A stretch of DNA of 64,000 bases, taken from Onthophagus taurus. Its lineage: Eukaryota; Arthropoda; Insecta; Coleoptera; Scarabaeidae. Numbering within the stretch: position 1 is the stretch's first letter; every line of letters starts with the position of its first letter. Positions 38,301-43,098 of this stretch are shown here, piece by piece. A model generated the notes under the pieces. The model did no database searches and was not told the origin of the DNA. It saw only the letters and a list, made by a program, of their open reading frames with translations. The stretch covers positions 5,773,501 to 5,837,500 of the forward strand of contig NC_091970.1 of assembly GCF_036711975.1 (NCBI RefSeq), given 5' to 3'. The position numbers were made by a program, and so were the translations under genes.

Positions 38301-38347
38301 AAAGCCCTTTTTCTTCGCCGGTGCCTCTGCTTAGTTTCTGCGTCCAT
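4712..38347 (-). CDS. tay: AUTS2/fibrosin-family protein (tay bridge ortholog), 14 coding exons
   Basis: Spliced exons: 38117-38347, 29626-29745, 26437-26553, 26315-26350, 26062-26088, 20185-20292, 12049-12336, 11593-11996, 9549-10107, 8565-8729, 6218-6253, 5799-6057, 5378-5733, 4712-5314. They total 3309 nt, encode 1102 residues and stay in frame throughout. The family is nuclear; in vertebrates AUTS2 works with a variant Polycomb complex in neuronal gene control, and Drosophila tay affects locomotion and signalling. Seen here: a basic N terminus with EEDIIDGFA (about 59-67), a Ser/Asp block with [14 protein letters not shown] (about 164-177), Pro-rich exons, [12 protein letters not shown] (572-583), [19 protein letters not shown] (591-609), [28 protein letters not shown] (700-718), an Arg/Glu coiled region (about 862-935) and a conserved C-terminal LDRARM...HW block. 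The first in-frame ATG is at 38347. Human AUTS2 has about 1259 residues. Confidence 0.93.
5378..5733 (-). CDS. tay: tay exon 13
   Basis: 356 nt. The acceptor is TTTTGATTATAG and the donor CAACAG|GTATAC. It encodes [16 protein letters not shown], then a Leu/Pro section with [15 protein letters not shown] (compare HEPWNRLHRTPPSFP in AUTS2), then an Arg/Glu-rich helix continuing into exon 14. Confidence 0.92.
5799..6057 (-). CDS. tay: tay exon 12
   Basis: 259 nt starting [20 protein letters not shown], the most conserved block of the family. The acceptor is GGTTTAG. The 3' end has two donors three bases apart (ATAG|GTA|GTAAGT); the downstream one, giving an end at 5799, matches consensus better. 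Confidence 0.9.
6218..6253 (-). CDS. tay: tay exon 11 (36-nt microexon)
   Basis: Twelve codons, [12 protein letters not shown]. The acceptor has an excellent pyrimidine tract (TTTCTCTTGTCCACAG) and the donor is ACG|GTACGT. It replaces the longer vertebrate segment between FQPK and GKWCAMH. Phase 0 on both sides, so its absence would not break the frame. Confidence 0.72.
6490..7760. repeat. Dispersed intronic repeat family, several tandem partial copies
   Basis: Recurring blocks contain GATAACCCCATCGTGTTTGG, CTCATTTTAAAGGATTTTTA and GACGTTGACATTCTCAACCG, each about 200-300 bp apart. Related copies lie at 10740-11215, 17740-18520 and 53215-53370. No transposase or RT reading frame is visible. 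It occupies a tay intron. Confidence 0.65.
8565..8729 (-). CDS. tay: tay exon 10
   Basis: Fifty-five codons, from [17 protein letters not shown] to NHLGPFQPK, between acceptor TTTTGTTGCAG and donor AAA|GTAAGA. It matches the FDKYPTKVDPFYRH...FQPK region of AUTS2. Confidence 0.9.
9070..9429 (-). CDS. IF1: Mitochondrial F1-ATPase inhibitor IF1, intronless, nested in tay
   Basis: 119 codons, ATG at 9427-9429, TAA at 9070-9072. IF1 binds the catalytic face of mitochondrial F1 and blocks ATP hydrolysis when matrix pH falls. Seen here: a basic, Cys/Thr-containing N terminus (1-20) fitting an import signal; a Gly-rich linker (28-46); the inhibitory motif [20 protein letters not shown] (47-66) followed by F67; and a Lys/Glu coiled-coil with H89 and H96 that could act in pH sensing. 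Known IF1 precursors are about 105-110 residues, so length fits. The gene has no intron and lies on the same strand in tay intron 9, 119 bp after the exon 9 donor. An AATAAA lies just past the stop (about 9060-9065). It may be a functional retrocopy or a small gene that was always intronless. Confidence 0.88.
   Translation of the reverse strand: MRCFFLIKHKRIPVTCTSRYMGSDSEDGGHGGSPGGGAGKGGGGGGSIRDAGGAFGKLQVAREEEYFYKKQKEQIAKLKEELNREIKYHEDQVKVHKELAKQQKEMMEKIKEEEEKSDK
9549..10107 (-). CDS. tay: tay exon 9 (core AUTS2 motifs and His repeat)
   Basis: 559 nt. The acceptor is TTTTTCAACAG and the donor CCTTTG|GTAAGT. It carries the most diagnostic motifs: [35 protein letters not shown] and a Ser-rich start ([11 protein letters not shown]) that parallels the SSSLSLNSLSSS run of AUTS2. 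The His/Gln/Thr run corresponds to the HX repeat of the vertebrate protein. Confidence 0.92.
10740..11215. repeat. Dispersed repeat copy, inverted relative to 17740-18310
   Basis: The stretch reads as the reverse complement of 17740-18310 over several hundred bases. Shared landmarks include AATGAGTCCAAAGATGACGC, TTAATACCAACCTTAATTTT and GTCAAAATTGACGTTGACAT. Both copies are in tay introns. Confidence 0.65.
11262..11298 (-). ncRNA. Hammerhead-like core motif (candidate)
   Basis: Minus strand reads CTCCTGAGGATGTTTATGTG followed by ACCGAAACTAG. The order CTGAnGA, short stem-loop, GAAA resembles the hammerhead core found in Penelope-like elements. One core base differs (G for T). Folding was not computed. 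Confidence 0.25.
11593..11996 (-). CDS. tay: tay exon 8
   Basis: 404 nt encoding a Pro/Gln/Tyr/Val-rich segment ([15 protein letters not shown] onward; ends SPTRERESY plus a split codon). The acceptor is TTGCGTTTAG and the donor TACAG|GTTGGT, leaving two bases of a Ser codon completed by exon 9. Confidence 0.85.
12049..12336 (-). CDS. tay: tay exon 7
   Basis: Ninety-six codons starting [17 protein letters not shown] and continuing as a Pro/Ala-rich stretch. The acceptor is TTCTTATAG. The donor ACG|GTAAAA was chosen because it keeps phase 0 with exon 8; it is the least certain boundary of the gene. The antisense strand also shows a long open frame here, which I regard as a composition shadow. 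Confidence 0.8.
12337..13387. other. tay intron 6, no gene seen
   Basis: Mostly AT-rich. A GC-richer patch at 12960-13220 has an open minus frame (ending [10 protein letters not shown]) without splice sites or family resemblance; I do not call it coding. Confidence 0.4.
13390..14380 (+). repeat. Degenerate minisatellite array in a tay intron
   Basis: About 1 kb of repeated words GGAGTAATTGAGAACCATTC, AGGAATTATTCAAAACCATT and ATCGTTAGGAGTAATTGAGA, present in more than a dozen variants. The spacing is irregular, roughly 30-60 bp. No reading frame is conserved across units. Confidence 0.7.
14658..14682. repeat. (TA)n microsatellite
   Basis: An uninterrupted TA dinucleotide run. Similar short TA runs occur at about 19950 and 30075. 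Confidence 0.9.
14990..15440. repeat. Short interspersed AGCAGT-containing repeat
   Basis: The phrase GGAAGCAGTATCTAGTCTTC and variants (AAGCAGTGGGCA, AAGCAGTAGAATTC) recur about eight times at 30-60 bp spacing. No function can be assigned. Confidence 0.4.
15441..17739. other. tay intron 6 continued, nothing coding seen
   Basis: AT-rich sequence without an exon I can support. It contains one hammerhead-like segment (entered separately). The plus-strand open frame around 17116-17343 has no splice context or recognisable motif. Confidence 0.4.
16571..16610 (+). ncRNA. Hammerhead-like core motif (candidate)
   Basis: CTGATGATGAGGGTATTTAT then CCGAAACCGGT. CTGATGA and GAAA are both exact and a GGG...TCC stem can form between them. 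This layout is typical of the repeat tails of insect Penelope-like elements. Activity is not shown. Confidence 0.35.
17740..18520. repeat. Dispersed repeat copy, inverted partner of 10740-11215
   Basis: It carries AATCCTTTAAAATGAGT and GAAGTTATGGTCAACTTCCG in one half and the opposite orientation (TTTGGACTCATTTTAAAGGG) in the other. The block is therefore composite. It lies in a tay intron. Confidence 0.6.
18860..19560. promoter_or_regulatory. CpG-rich island in a tay intron, possible regulatory region
   Basis: Base composition changes sharply from AT-rich flanks to a block with many CG dinucleotides (for example GGCGGCGGCGCGCGGCCACT). Open frames occur on both strands but show no splice sites or motifs. 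It could be an internal promoter or conserved enhancer. No transcript evidence is available. Confidence 0.35.
20185..20292 (-). CDS. tay: tay exon 6 (possible cassette exon)
   Basis: Thirty-six codons, [20 protein letters not shown] onward, ending SPESSQ before donor CAG|GTAAAG. The acceptor (AAGTGCAG) has a weak pyrimidine tract. Both edges are phase 0, so the exon can be skipped without a frameshift. Joining exon 5 directly to exon 7 gives DDDK-GSDASS, which aligns with EEK-ASDASS in vertebrates. This exon is therefore probably lineage-specific or alternatively spliced. Confidence 0.6.
20560..21360. promoter_or_regulatory. GC-richer block upstream of tay exon 6, possible internal promoter
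   Basis: The block contains several CG-dense stretches and an initiator-like CCAGTTACGG near 20993. Placed just upstream (minus sense) of exon 6, it could serve an alternative first exon. The open frames here have no ATG in good context. Confidence 0.25.
21950..22500 (-). mobile_element. Decayed LINE fragment, reverse-transcriptase C-terminal part
   Basis: Minus-strand reading gives [19 protein letters not shown], then [13 protein letters not shown], then [24 protein letters not shown] and WRARYN-stop-VLYSYYK. The order KxxLYKTxIRP...E.FxRKILRxIxG...WRxRYNxELY is typical of the region after the catalytic core in insect non-LTR elements. In-frame stops show it is dead. Confidence 0.65.
22972..23010 (-). 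ncRNA. Hammerhead-like core motif (candidate)
   Basis: Minus strand CTCCTGATGATGTTACATGT then GGATTGAAATCGGT. It lies directly beside the left end of the DNA transposon at 23018. Confidence 0.3.
23018..24576. mobile_element. DNA transposon with 43-bp terminal inverted repeats, interrupted
   Basis: The left end TATACAGGGTCTGTCAAATG and the right end, reverse complemented, TATACAGGGTGTGTCAAATC continue alike for about 43 bp (through CCAATAACTTC). The outer TA may be the target duplication, as in Tc1/mariner-type elements. Inside, 23235-23350 and 23540-23665 form a second inverted repeat around AACGCCGTTGACAGCT. No intact transposase is seen. The right part is split by the element at 23745-24479. 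Confidence 0.7.
23745..24479 (+). mobile_element. PIF/Harbinger-type element nested in the 23018-24576 transposon
   Basis: The ends read GAGTCGGTTTATCAATGTCG and, inverted, GGGCCAATTTATCAATATCT. TTA flanks both ends (23742-23744 and 24480-24482), the usual Harbinger target duplication. Just inside the left end is an ATG frame, [19 protein letters not shown] then NYKRRPYIL, resembling the N terminus of Harbinger transposases, which stops early. It is a truncated, non-autonomous copy. Confidence 0.65.
24577..26061. other. tay intron 5, GC-richer blocks without a supported gene
   Basis: Segments 24740-25400 and 25560-25960 are less AT-rich than their surroundings and hold long open frames on both strands. 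None has splice sites or a recognisable domain. They may be conserved non-coding sequence near the exon 3-5 cluster. Confidence 0.3.
26062..26088 (-). CDS. tay: tay exon 5 (27-nt microexon)
   Basis: Nine codons, CDSEGDDDK, between acceptor TTGTTTCAG and donor AAG|GTGAGT. It matches CDSDSDQEEK of AUTS2, which confirms that this very short exon is real. Confidence 0.85.
26315..26350 (-). CDS. tay: tay exon 4 (36-nt microexon)
   Basis: Twelve codons, [12 protein letters not shown], between acceptor TTTTCAG and donor ATC|GTAAGT. It corresponds to the GTGYF step of vertebrate AUTS2, immediately before CDSDSD. Confidence 0.85.
26437..26553 (-). CDS. tay: tay exon 3
   Basis: Thirty-nine codons rich in Ser, Asp and Arg ([17 protein letters not shown]). 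The acceptor is a long T tract plus TAG and the donor GAT|GTAAGT, phase 0 on both sides. It matches the SESASGES...RERLSDSS region of AUTS2. Confidence 0.88.
26554..27779. other. tay intron 2, nothing supported
   Basis: Contains a moderately GC-rich patch at 26740-27290 with short open frames that do not look like family proteins. The rest is AT-rich. Confidence 0.3.
27780..28240 (+). repeat. Purine-rich minisatellite
   Basis: The plus strand is almost all A and G, with repeating words AAGAGACTGGACAGAGAGG, AAAGAAAAGAAGAGACTGG and GAAGAAGTCTGAGATG. The reverse complement of the same words makes up 43750-44240. Confidence 0.65.
28241..29625. other. tay intron 2 continued, CpG patch at 28880-29580
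   Basis: Nothing coding is supported. The patch next to exon 2 has short Pro/Gly-rich open frames on both strands and may be regulatory. Confidence 0.3.
29626..29745 (-). CDS. tay: tay exon 2
   Basis: Forty codons, from [14 protein letters not shown] to [11 protein letters not shown]. The acceptor is TTATTACAG and the donor CACAC|GTAAGC, both phase 0. The start resembles the VALKPQERVEK stretch of vertebrate AUTS2. The block lies in a GC-richer island inside the long first intron region. Confidence 0.85.
30036..30068 (+). ncRNA. Hammerhead-like core motif (candidate)
   Basis: CTGATGATGGGAAAAACGAA followed by ATCGGT. CTGATGA and GAAA are intact, but the enclosed stem is poor. Confidence 0.22.
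30150..31050. repeat. Degenerate satellite-like block, second copy
   Basis: Same word set as 2780-4360 (ACGATTTCTATCAGATA, TTTCTGATAATTT, GACGATGTTGCAC). It lies in tay intron 1. Confidence 0.6.
31051..32204. other. tay intron 1 segment with two copies of a transposon-end sequence
   Basis: CTCCCAAAGTTTCCCAAGTG...TATACAGGGTGTTTCT at about 31991-32045 recurs at 32148-32200 (TATACAGGATGTTTCT). A GC-richer patch at 31050-31270 has no phase-compatible exon. The minus open frame at 31573-31899 is unrecognised. Confidence 0.35.
32205..32900. repeat. Degenerate satellite-like block, third copy
   Basis: Same family as 2780-4360 and 30150-31050. Its right end repeats GATGATCTCTTTTACGAGCTG, also seen before its left end at about 32120, so the block is probably a duplicated insertion. 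Confidence 0.55.
33014..34159 (-). CDS. CCDC42/CFAP73-like flagellar coiled-coil protein, intronless, nested in tay
   Basis: 381 residues, ATG at 34157-34159, TAA at 33014-33016. The family (DUF4200: CCDC42, CFAP73, CFAP100) comprises axonemal or sperm-tail proteins; in Chlamydomonas the relatives tether inner dynein arms. Seen: a polar N terminus (1-75), then nearly continuous coiled coil (about 90-300) with family-like phrases [36 protein letters not shown] and [10 protein letters not shown], and a weaker C-terminal helix ([15 protein letters not shown]). Length is close to CCDC42-type proteins (about 310-320) plus an N-terminal extension. It is intronless and inside tay intron 1 on the same strand. 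AATAAA occurs on the minus strand about 70 bp past the stop (32939-32944). The exact paralog is not resolved. Confidence 0.82.
   Translation of the reverse strand: MAESATAVPSQTGEADVSAKQSEIMKSKSDLSPSYSLENKKDILRPSQLMIKQILKGLGHHSLELTFPSIPPEKAVPMYFESVQNKRSMVDFPKYKEEINVTNCLARVRNERELTAMEVWLATCRELAVTRREIMDEQWESLHEKENELRTAFRKFNVFIRENEEKRDRSIRKLESLRELDEIRAIELKELKQKYDFANKAKDMMEKKLKEYSMYEDYLNETSNASKGEFRLAAELITRYEALLEAKALIKQKHEDHIKQLEEAVICMRRQEEDATLKLIGLRNYSGQLLERYEKAKFKSLKWESIVGLIDDYSIHTREDLVRTKAACWDIYTTLANRKEVDIEFEEGEINPQLIFIKKTMEELDFIMSILTKIRKKDDEI
34160..34939. other. Upstream flank of the nested coiled-coil gene
   Basis: AT-rich with no exon seen. It would contain the promoter of the 33014-34159 gene. 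No clear TATA box or initiator could be chosen. Confidence 0.3.
34940..35235 (+). mobile_element. Decayed LINE reverse-transcriptase fragment
   Basis: Plus-strand reading gives [18 protein letters not shown], then after a frameshift [19 protein letters not shown]. These align with the SPKLFxxxLExxFxxL and FADDIVLxxxSPEELQEM blocks of insect non-LTR reverse transcriptases. The catalytic ADD is replaced by VNK, so the copy is inactive. It lies in tay intron 1. Confidence 0.65.
35236..36663. other. tay intron 1, nothing supported
   Basis: The minus open frame at 35651-35887 and the plus one at 36039-36242 have no recognisable motif and no splice context. Confidence 0.3.
36664..37660 (+). repeat. 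Tandem duplication, unit about 540 bp, two copies
   Basis: Copy 1 (about 36664-37090) and copy 2 (about 37203-37640) share long stretches, including TCTGTCAACCACTAAATGTC, GAAGTTAGTTACTAA and CGAATTTAAGTGGGGATTAA. They differ by scattered substitutions and small indels. Confidence 0.7.
38117..38347 (-). CDS. tay: tay exon 1 (coding part)
   Basis: This exon encodes residues 1-77, from [14 protein letters not shown] to FKSYEDLE. The EEDIIDGFA motif matches the AUTS2-family N terminus. The donor is TTGGAG|GTGACT. The upstream open frame contains no ATG in this frame, so 38347 is taken as the start. Confidence 0.9.
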
Positions 38348-39233
38348 GGTCGATCCACATGGGGCCCACTTCACCTGTATACGAACATTATGGGGCACTT
38401 CGCCTGCCCCCTTTCACATATCTACGAGACGCGTCCGATAAAACACGAGACCGGGTGCCCCAAAACGCACACGAAAAACCACCAAACACAACGCCAGAGG
38501 CACACAAGTCGATAACCAGCAAAATGTCGCGTACCCACCACGCCTCTGGCGGCGAACTAAACAACTACATACCATCAATACCAAACTAACGAACTCAAAC
38601 ACTCTACAGCCGTTTCTTTGTTCGAAATCTCGGAAAATTTCTTTTAAATTCACATAAAAACACAATCAAACGCTTATTTACAGTGCAAATCATTAAATAA
38701 CAACAAACTTTTATATTAAACACCCAAAATTTTCAATTAAAAAATCGTAAAATTTACCATAATACAATAAACGAAAAGAAATTTTAAAAATTAATCATCA
38801 AAAATGAAATTTACGTTAAATTCCAATTAATTTTAATTAAACTTAATTGTTTAAAGCCAATTTTAATCGTATTATTTTAAACGACCACTACGTGAAACTC
38901 AAAGAACAAAAATCACCAGATCTAATTGACACAGAAACCTTTAGCTGTCAACGTGATTCTAACCTAAAAGATGGCGCCGTTGACAATGTTTACTAACACG
39001 GGCGCATGCCTGCGATCTAAGGATCGATTATTTCGCTTTGTCACGCCGTAATTCGATTAATATCAATTAATTAGCATCCATCCGCTATTATCTGATCGGT
39101 TTGACGTTTGCGGTCAAGTGTTTCAACGCTCGTAATATCTATACATTTCCAAGTGATAACCGCACGAACATATGTTCCTCTATCTGTCTTGGAAGCTTAT
39201 TGTCGAAGATACATTGATTATACAACATTGAAT
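38348..39233. promoter_or_regulatory. Bidirectional promoter interval between tay and Vkor
   Basis: The two ATGs are 886 bp apart and point away from each other. The tay side (38348-38600) is GC-richer and open, fitting 5' UTR. AAAGATGGCGCCG at about 38967-38979 resembles the YY1/Pho-type AAGATGGCGGC box common in housekeeping promoters. Transcription starts were not located. Confidence 0.45.
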
Positions 39234-39767
39234 ATGAGTAAATTAAATGGAATTAATTTCGCTTTAACTCTATCTTCATTTATTGGTTTGGGGTTATCTA
39301 TTTATTCGTACTTTATCGAACAACAAGATGAAAGTTATAAAGCGTATTGTGATATATCCGATGTTATAAGTTGTAGTAAAACTTTTAAATCAAAGTAAGT
39401 ATTAGCTCAATTTATAATACAAAATTATGATGTTTTTATTTGTAGATATGGAACCGGATTTGGAATAATCGAAGATATTTTTGGAGAAAACTTTTTTTTA
39501 AACAAACCAAATAGCCTCTTGGGGATCGTAACATATTCTGTGCTAATAGTTCTTTCACAATTAAATAATAAACCTTCAACAACATTCCATTTCATTTGTA
39601 GCATTTTATCCGTTATTTTGAGTGCATTCTTAGCTTACATGATGGTTTTTAAGGTTAAAACAATTTGTGTTATATGTTTATCTACATATGTTGTTAATAT
39701 AAGTAATTTTTTGTTGTCTAGAACCAAATTAAAGATTCTAAGTAAGGAGAAAGTTAAAAGAATTTAA
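39234..39767 (+). CDS. Vkor: Vitamin K epoxide reductase (VKORC1-type), two exons
   Basis: Exons 39234-39394 and 39446-39767 join at a split Lys codon (AA|A; donor AAA|GTAAGT, acceptor TTTGTAG) and give 160 residues; human VKORC1 has 163. The enzyme is an ER membrane quinone/epoxide reductase using paired cysteines. Seen: four hydrophobic segments, the lumenal loop cysteines C39 and C47 (YCDISDVISC), the conserved FGIIEDIFG and the PNSLLG sequence, the redox pair CVIC at 128-131 and the following TYV (human TYA). A basic tail, KEKVKRI, could be an ER-retention signal. The polyadenylation signal AATAAA is at 39841-39846. The substrate in insects is uncertain, since they lack vertebrate-type clotting. 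Confidence 0.95.
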
Positions 39768-39879
39768 CCAAAGATTTTTAATGACTTTTTTATACTTTTG
39801 TATGTTGTGATATAAAATGTTAAATTTATTAATTATATAAAATAAAATTGTTTTACTGTGTTATATTGTATAAAATGTT

Positions 39880-40790
39880 CTTTCTATCATCAATTAGCTT
39901 TGAGTTATGAGCAAATTTGGTGTCAAAACGTCAAATTTGAATCTTTAACGCCTGATAACTTGGTAACAATGAAAGGTAAAGTTGAATTGTTTATAAAAAA
40001 TATTTTTTGGTTTAATTTGGTTCATTGTTCATACATAAAATTTTTCTATTATCAATCAGCTTTCAGTTATGAGCAAATTTGGTGTCAAAACGTTAAATTT
40101 GAAACATTAACGCCTGATAACTTGGTAACAATGAAGGTTAAAGTTAAATTGTTTACAGAAGCTTCTTTTTGGGTTCATTTGGTTTATTTTTTGTATAAAA
40201 GGTTTTTTTCTATCATCAATCAGATTTGAGTTATGAGCAAATTTGATGTCGAAAACGTCAAATTTGGAAATTTAACTTTAACGCCTGATAACTTGCTAAT
40301 AATGAAAGATAAAGTTGAATAGTTTATGGAAGATGCTTTTTGGGATAATTTGGTACATTTTTTGTACAAAAAGTTTTTCTCCATCATCAATCAGCTTTGA
40401 GTTAATGAGTGTCAAATCATGTATTTGATGTCAAAAACATCAAATACATGATTTTCAAATATTTTATGTCTTAGATTGTGTCAGATCTTAAAGTTGCGTT
40501 AATAGATGTTTGTCGTGTTAATTTGCAATGATTTTTTGTGTAAAATATTATTCTCCATCTATTTTGGTTCTCTTGATTTATTAAAAATTTTTATTCCAAA
40601 GACGTCAAATTTGGACACTTTAACTTTAACGCCTTATAAGTTAGTAAGAATGAAATATAAAGTTGAATAGTTAATTTGGTACATTTTTTGTACAAAAAGT
40701 TTTTTTCCATCATCAATCAGCTTTGAGTTATGAGCAAATTTGATGTCAAAAACGTCAAATTCAGGATTTTCAAGTATTCTGTGTCTTAAG
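39880..40790 (+). repeat. Tandem array of five units of about 162-174 bp
   Basis: The phrase ACGCCTGATAACTTGGTAAC starts near 39949, 40111 and 40282 and in weaker form at about 40630, with TTGAGTTATGAGCAAATTTG between. Unit spacing is 162, 171 and about 2 x 174 bp. It lies just past the Vkor poly(A) signal. Confidence 0.75.
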
Positions 40791-42987
40791 TTGCTTTGAG
40801 ATTTTTAGGATATCTCTGAACAGATGATAAAGCACTTCTTTGCGCCTAAGCTGGTAATAGATTATTCAATTATTGAAAACAAATTTGTAAGAAAACGGCC
40901 AATACTCGGTCGCTAGAGCCTCGTTCGTTTTCTATTCTTGTGGTGCACTCCAAAGCGATTTCTCAATTCTCTTTTGCGCAAACTTTCTTCTGACAGCCAC
41001 AATCAAGGTTGTTCATGAGGTTCAGTTGGAAGTTTGCCATAACAAAATGATGGTTGCTGCCACAGAAGTTGTTCCTAACGTTCTTTAAAGAACTTTTAAT
41101 TCTCCTCTTTTCTGGTGTATCTGGTTCGCTGTAGTGTGGTTATTTGATAATCATGTAGTCTCGTGGTAGTTGTGACCGTAGCCAGAGTTGGTCAAAAAGA
41201 GACCAACTCCATTTTTGTGTTCTGTACTATCTCCAGTGGGGTTCTAGTACCAAAATGTTAACTCCTCTTGCAAATGCATTTCTCCAAAGTTCGGGCATCT
41301 GATTTCGCTAAGACCAAAAGTGTCTAATTTGTAAGCAATCTATCTACCATTGCAAAGTTTGTTTAAATTCTCTTTATTTCCTAATTCTATCTCAATTCCC
41401 TTTTGGAATACGAATTTTTAATTTACAAATACATCATTTTAAGAGCAGGTTAACATAAACGTACAGAAATAAGAAAAACCTTGTCCTCCGTACGTTTTAT
41501 CCACACTACCCACCAGGTATGACGCAAGACTTGTGGAATTCCGACACGCGGAGGATGACGACGACGCCGTCTTTCAGAGACATAAGCGGTAATCGTCGTA
41601 ACTATCGCGAAAAAAGGCAAACAAAGCGCCCAAAAATTCAATTCTCATTCGGTTGATCGAAAAGTTGTCTTTGCATTCTCAAAATCGAAACAGCCCGGAG
41701 TTAAGAAACGCGATCAGGCCCCGGAGAACTCCGAGAACACCTACGGCACACCGCAAGGTGATCTAGACTCGCCACGGCCCACTAGATCCTGGCCAGTCGG
41801 ACAATTGACGCGCGGACGTGCGATTCGAATTTGTTTAACTCCTTTAAAAAAAATTTGTTTTAACTTTATTAACTAAACAAATCAAGCTAAAAATAGTGCG
41901 GTTATTTATTTTTTGAGTTTTTAAGATTTATATTCGATTTAGATGTGAGTATTTGAAATAATTTTTAATTATTTAATAGCAATAACATTTAATGATTTAA
42001 TCAAGAAAACTAAGTGATGTCACCGTTATTTATACAAAGTCATATTTACTTATATTTATTTCTCTTAATTAAATGAAATTTAATGTTTGAAATCTTGGTT
42101 AAATTATGCGTTTTAACTGTATCTCTCCATCTACGCATAAATAATTCTTCCCGTAGGCGTTTTAGCCGATTCAAAGAAATTCTTGTTGAAATTTCGTTTT
42201 GAGATTTTCCCGTATAAAGGTACCACCTTGACCCATCTGAATCTGGGCCTCAACATCCACCGCATACAAATATGGCACTAAGAAGGTTGTCTCCTTGTCG
42301 ATTATGTCTCTCGTCGTTTTTAAAGAGACCCGTTTCAAGGTTAACCTTCATTTTATAGTGTATTTAATCATGTCTCGTCGCAAATTTTTATACTAAATAT
42401 ATATATTCTCAATCTGATTCAATCCGATTCATAATTCTTAGAAGTTAAATACCACAAAGAATTTACCTGATTCACTTGAATAAACAATCTAAATGTTAAT
42501 AAAATATAATCGATTTTTTAACCTTGAATTTGATAATTTGTAGTTGTGACGTTAAAAGTGAAACTTTGTACATCTAAATTTGAAGAAATTTTTGCATATC
42601 TTTATGGTGGAAAGAAAAAGTGAAGTACGTGTTTATTAATAAATAAATAAATAAAAGGACGTTGGTGTTCCATTTGTGGAAACACGGGAAACGAACATGA
42701 AGTGTTGTTTCATACCAAACAAATAACGCCCACCCTTTTTGGGTTTGAACCTTCTCGTTTCAAGCGATCAGAAGTAATGAATTAGTGATGTCAGGAACAT
42801 ATGGTCGCGTTTGACCTTGATACAAACTCGCAAAGTCGTTTATTTCTGCATATTTTAACTGGTTTTCTTGTTTGTTGCTAATACTTCAACATTTTTTGCT
42901 GCCAATTTTGCTTAACAATACTCCCATTCAAATTTACTTTGTGTATAATTAAAGGTTTTTAACACCATTCGTTTATCTTATCTGCAG
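40791..42987. promoter_or_regulatory. 5' region of the 42988-56299 gene, with CpG-rich block
   Basis: 41500-41840 is clearly GC-richer than its surroundings. A consensus donor GATTTAGAT|GTGAGT lies at 41944-41945 and could end a non-coding first exon that splices to 42988. This is inference; no transcript supports it. The minus open frame at 41450-41641 lacks an ATG. Confidence 0.3.
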
Positions 42988-43098
42988 GTTAACGAACTAT
43001 GTCATAATATGACCGAAGTTGCGGATTTGTTGCAAACAGACCAAAAGATTATTTCCGAAAGGAAATACGATGCTGGGCCACCAATCGGTTTAGAACTT
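42988..43098 (+). CDS. Charged-protein gene, first coding exon
   Basis: Acceptor TATCTGCAG, donor GAACTT|GTGAGT. The exon is open from its first base, but the first in-frame ATG is 43009 (MTEVADLLQ). A three-codon upstream ORF, ATG TCA TAA at 42999-43007, ends one base before it. An in-frame start further upstream cannot be excluded. Confidence 0.75.

Noticed and set aside
39858..40229. 123-codon open frame after Vkor
   Set aside because: It is a translation of the tandem 165-bp repeat and lies past the poly(A) signal.
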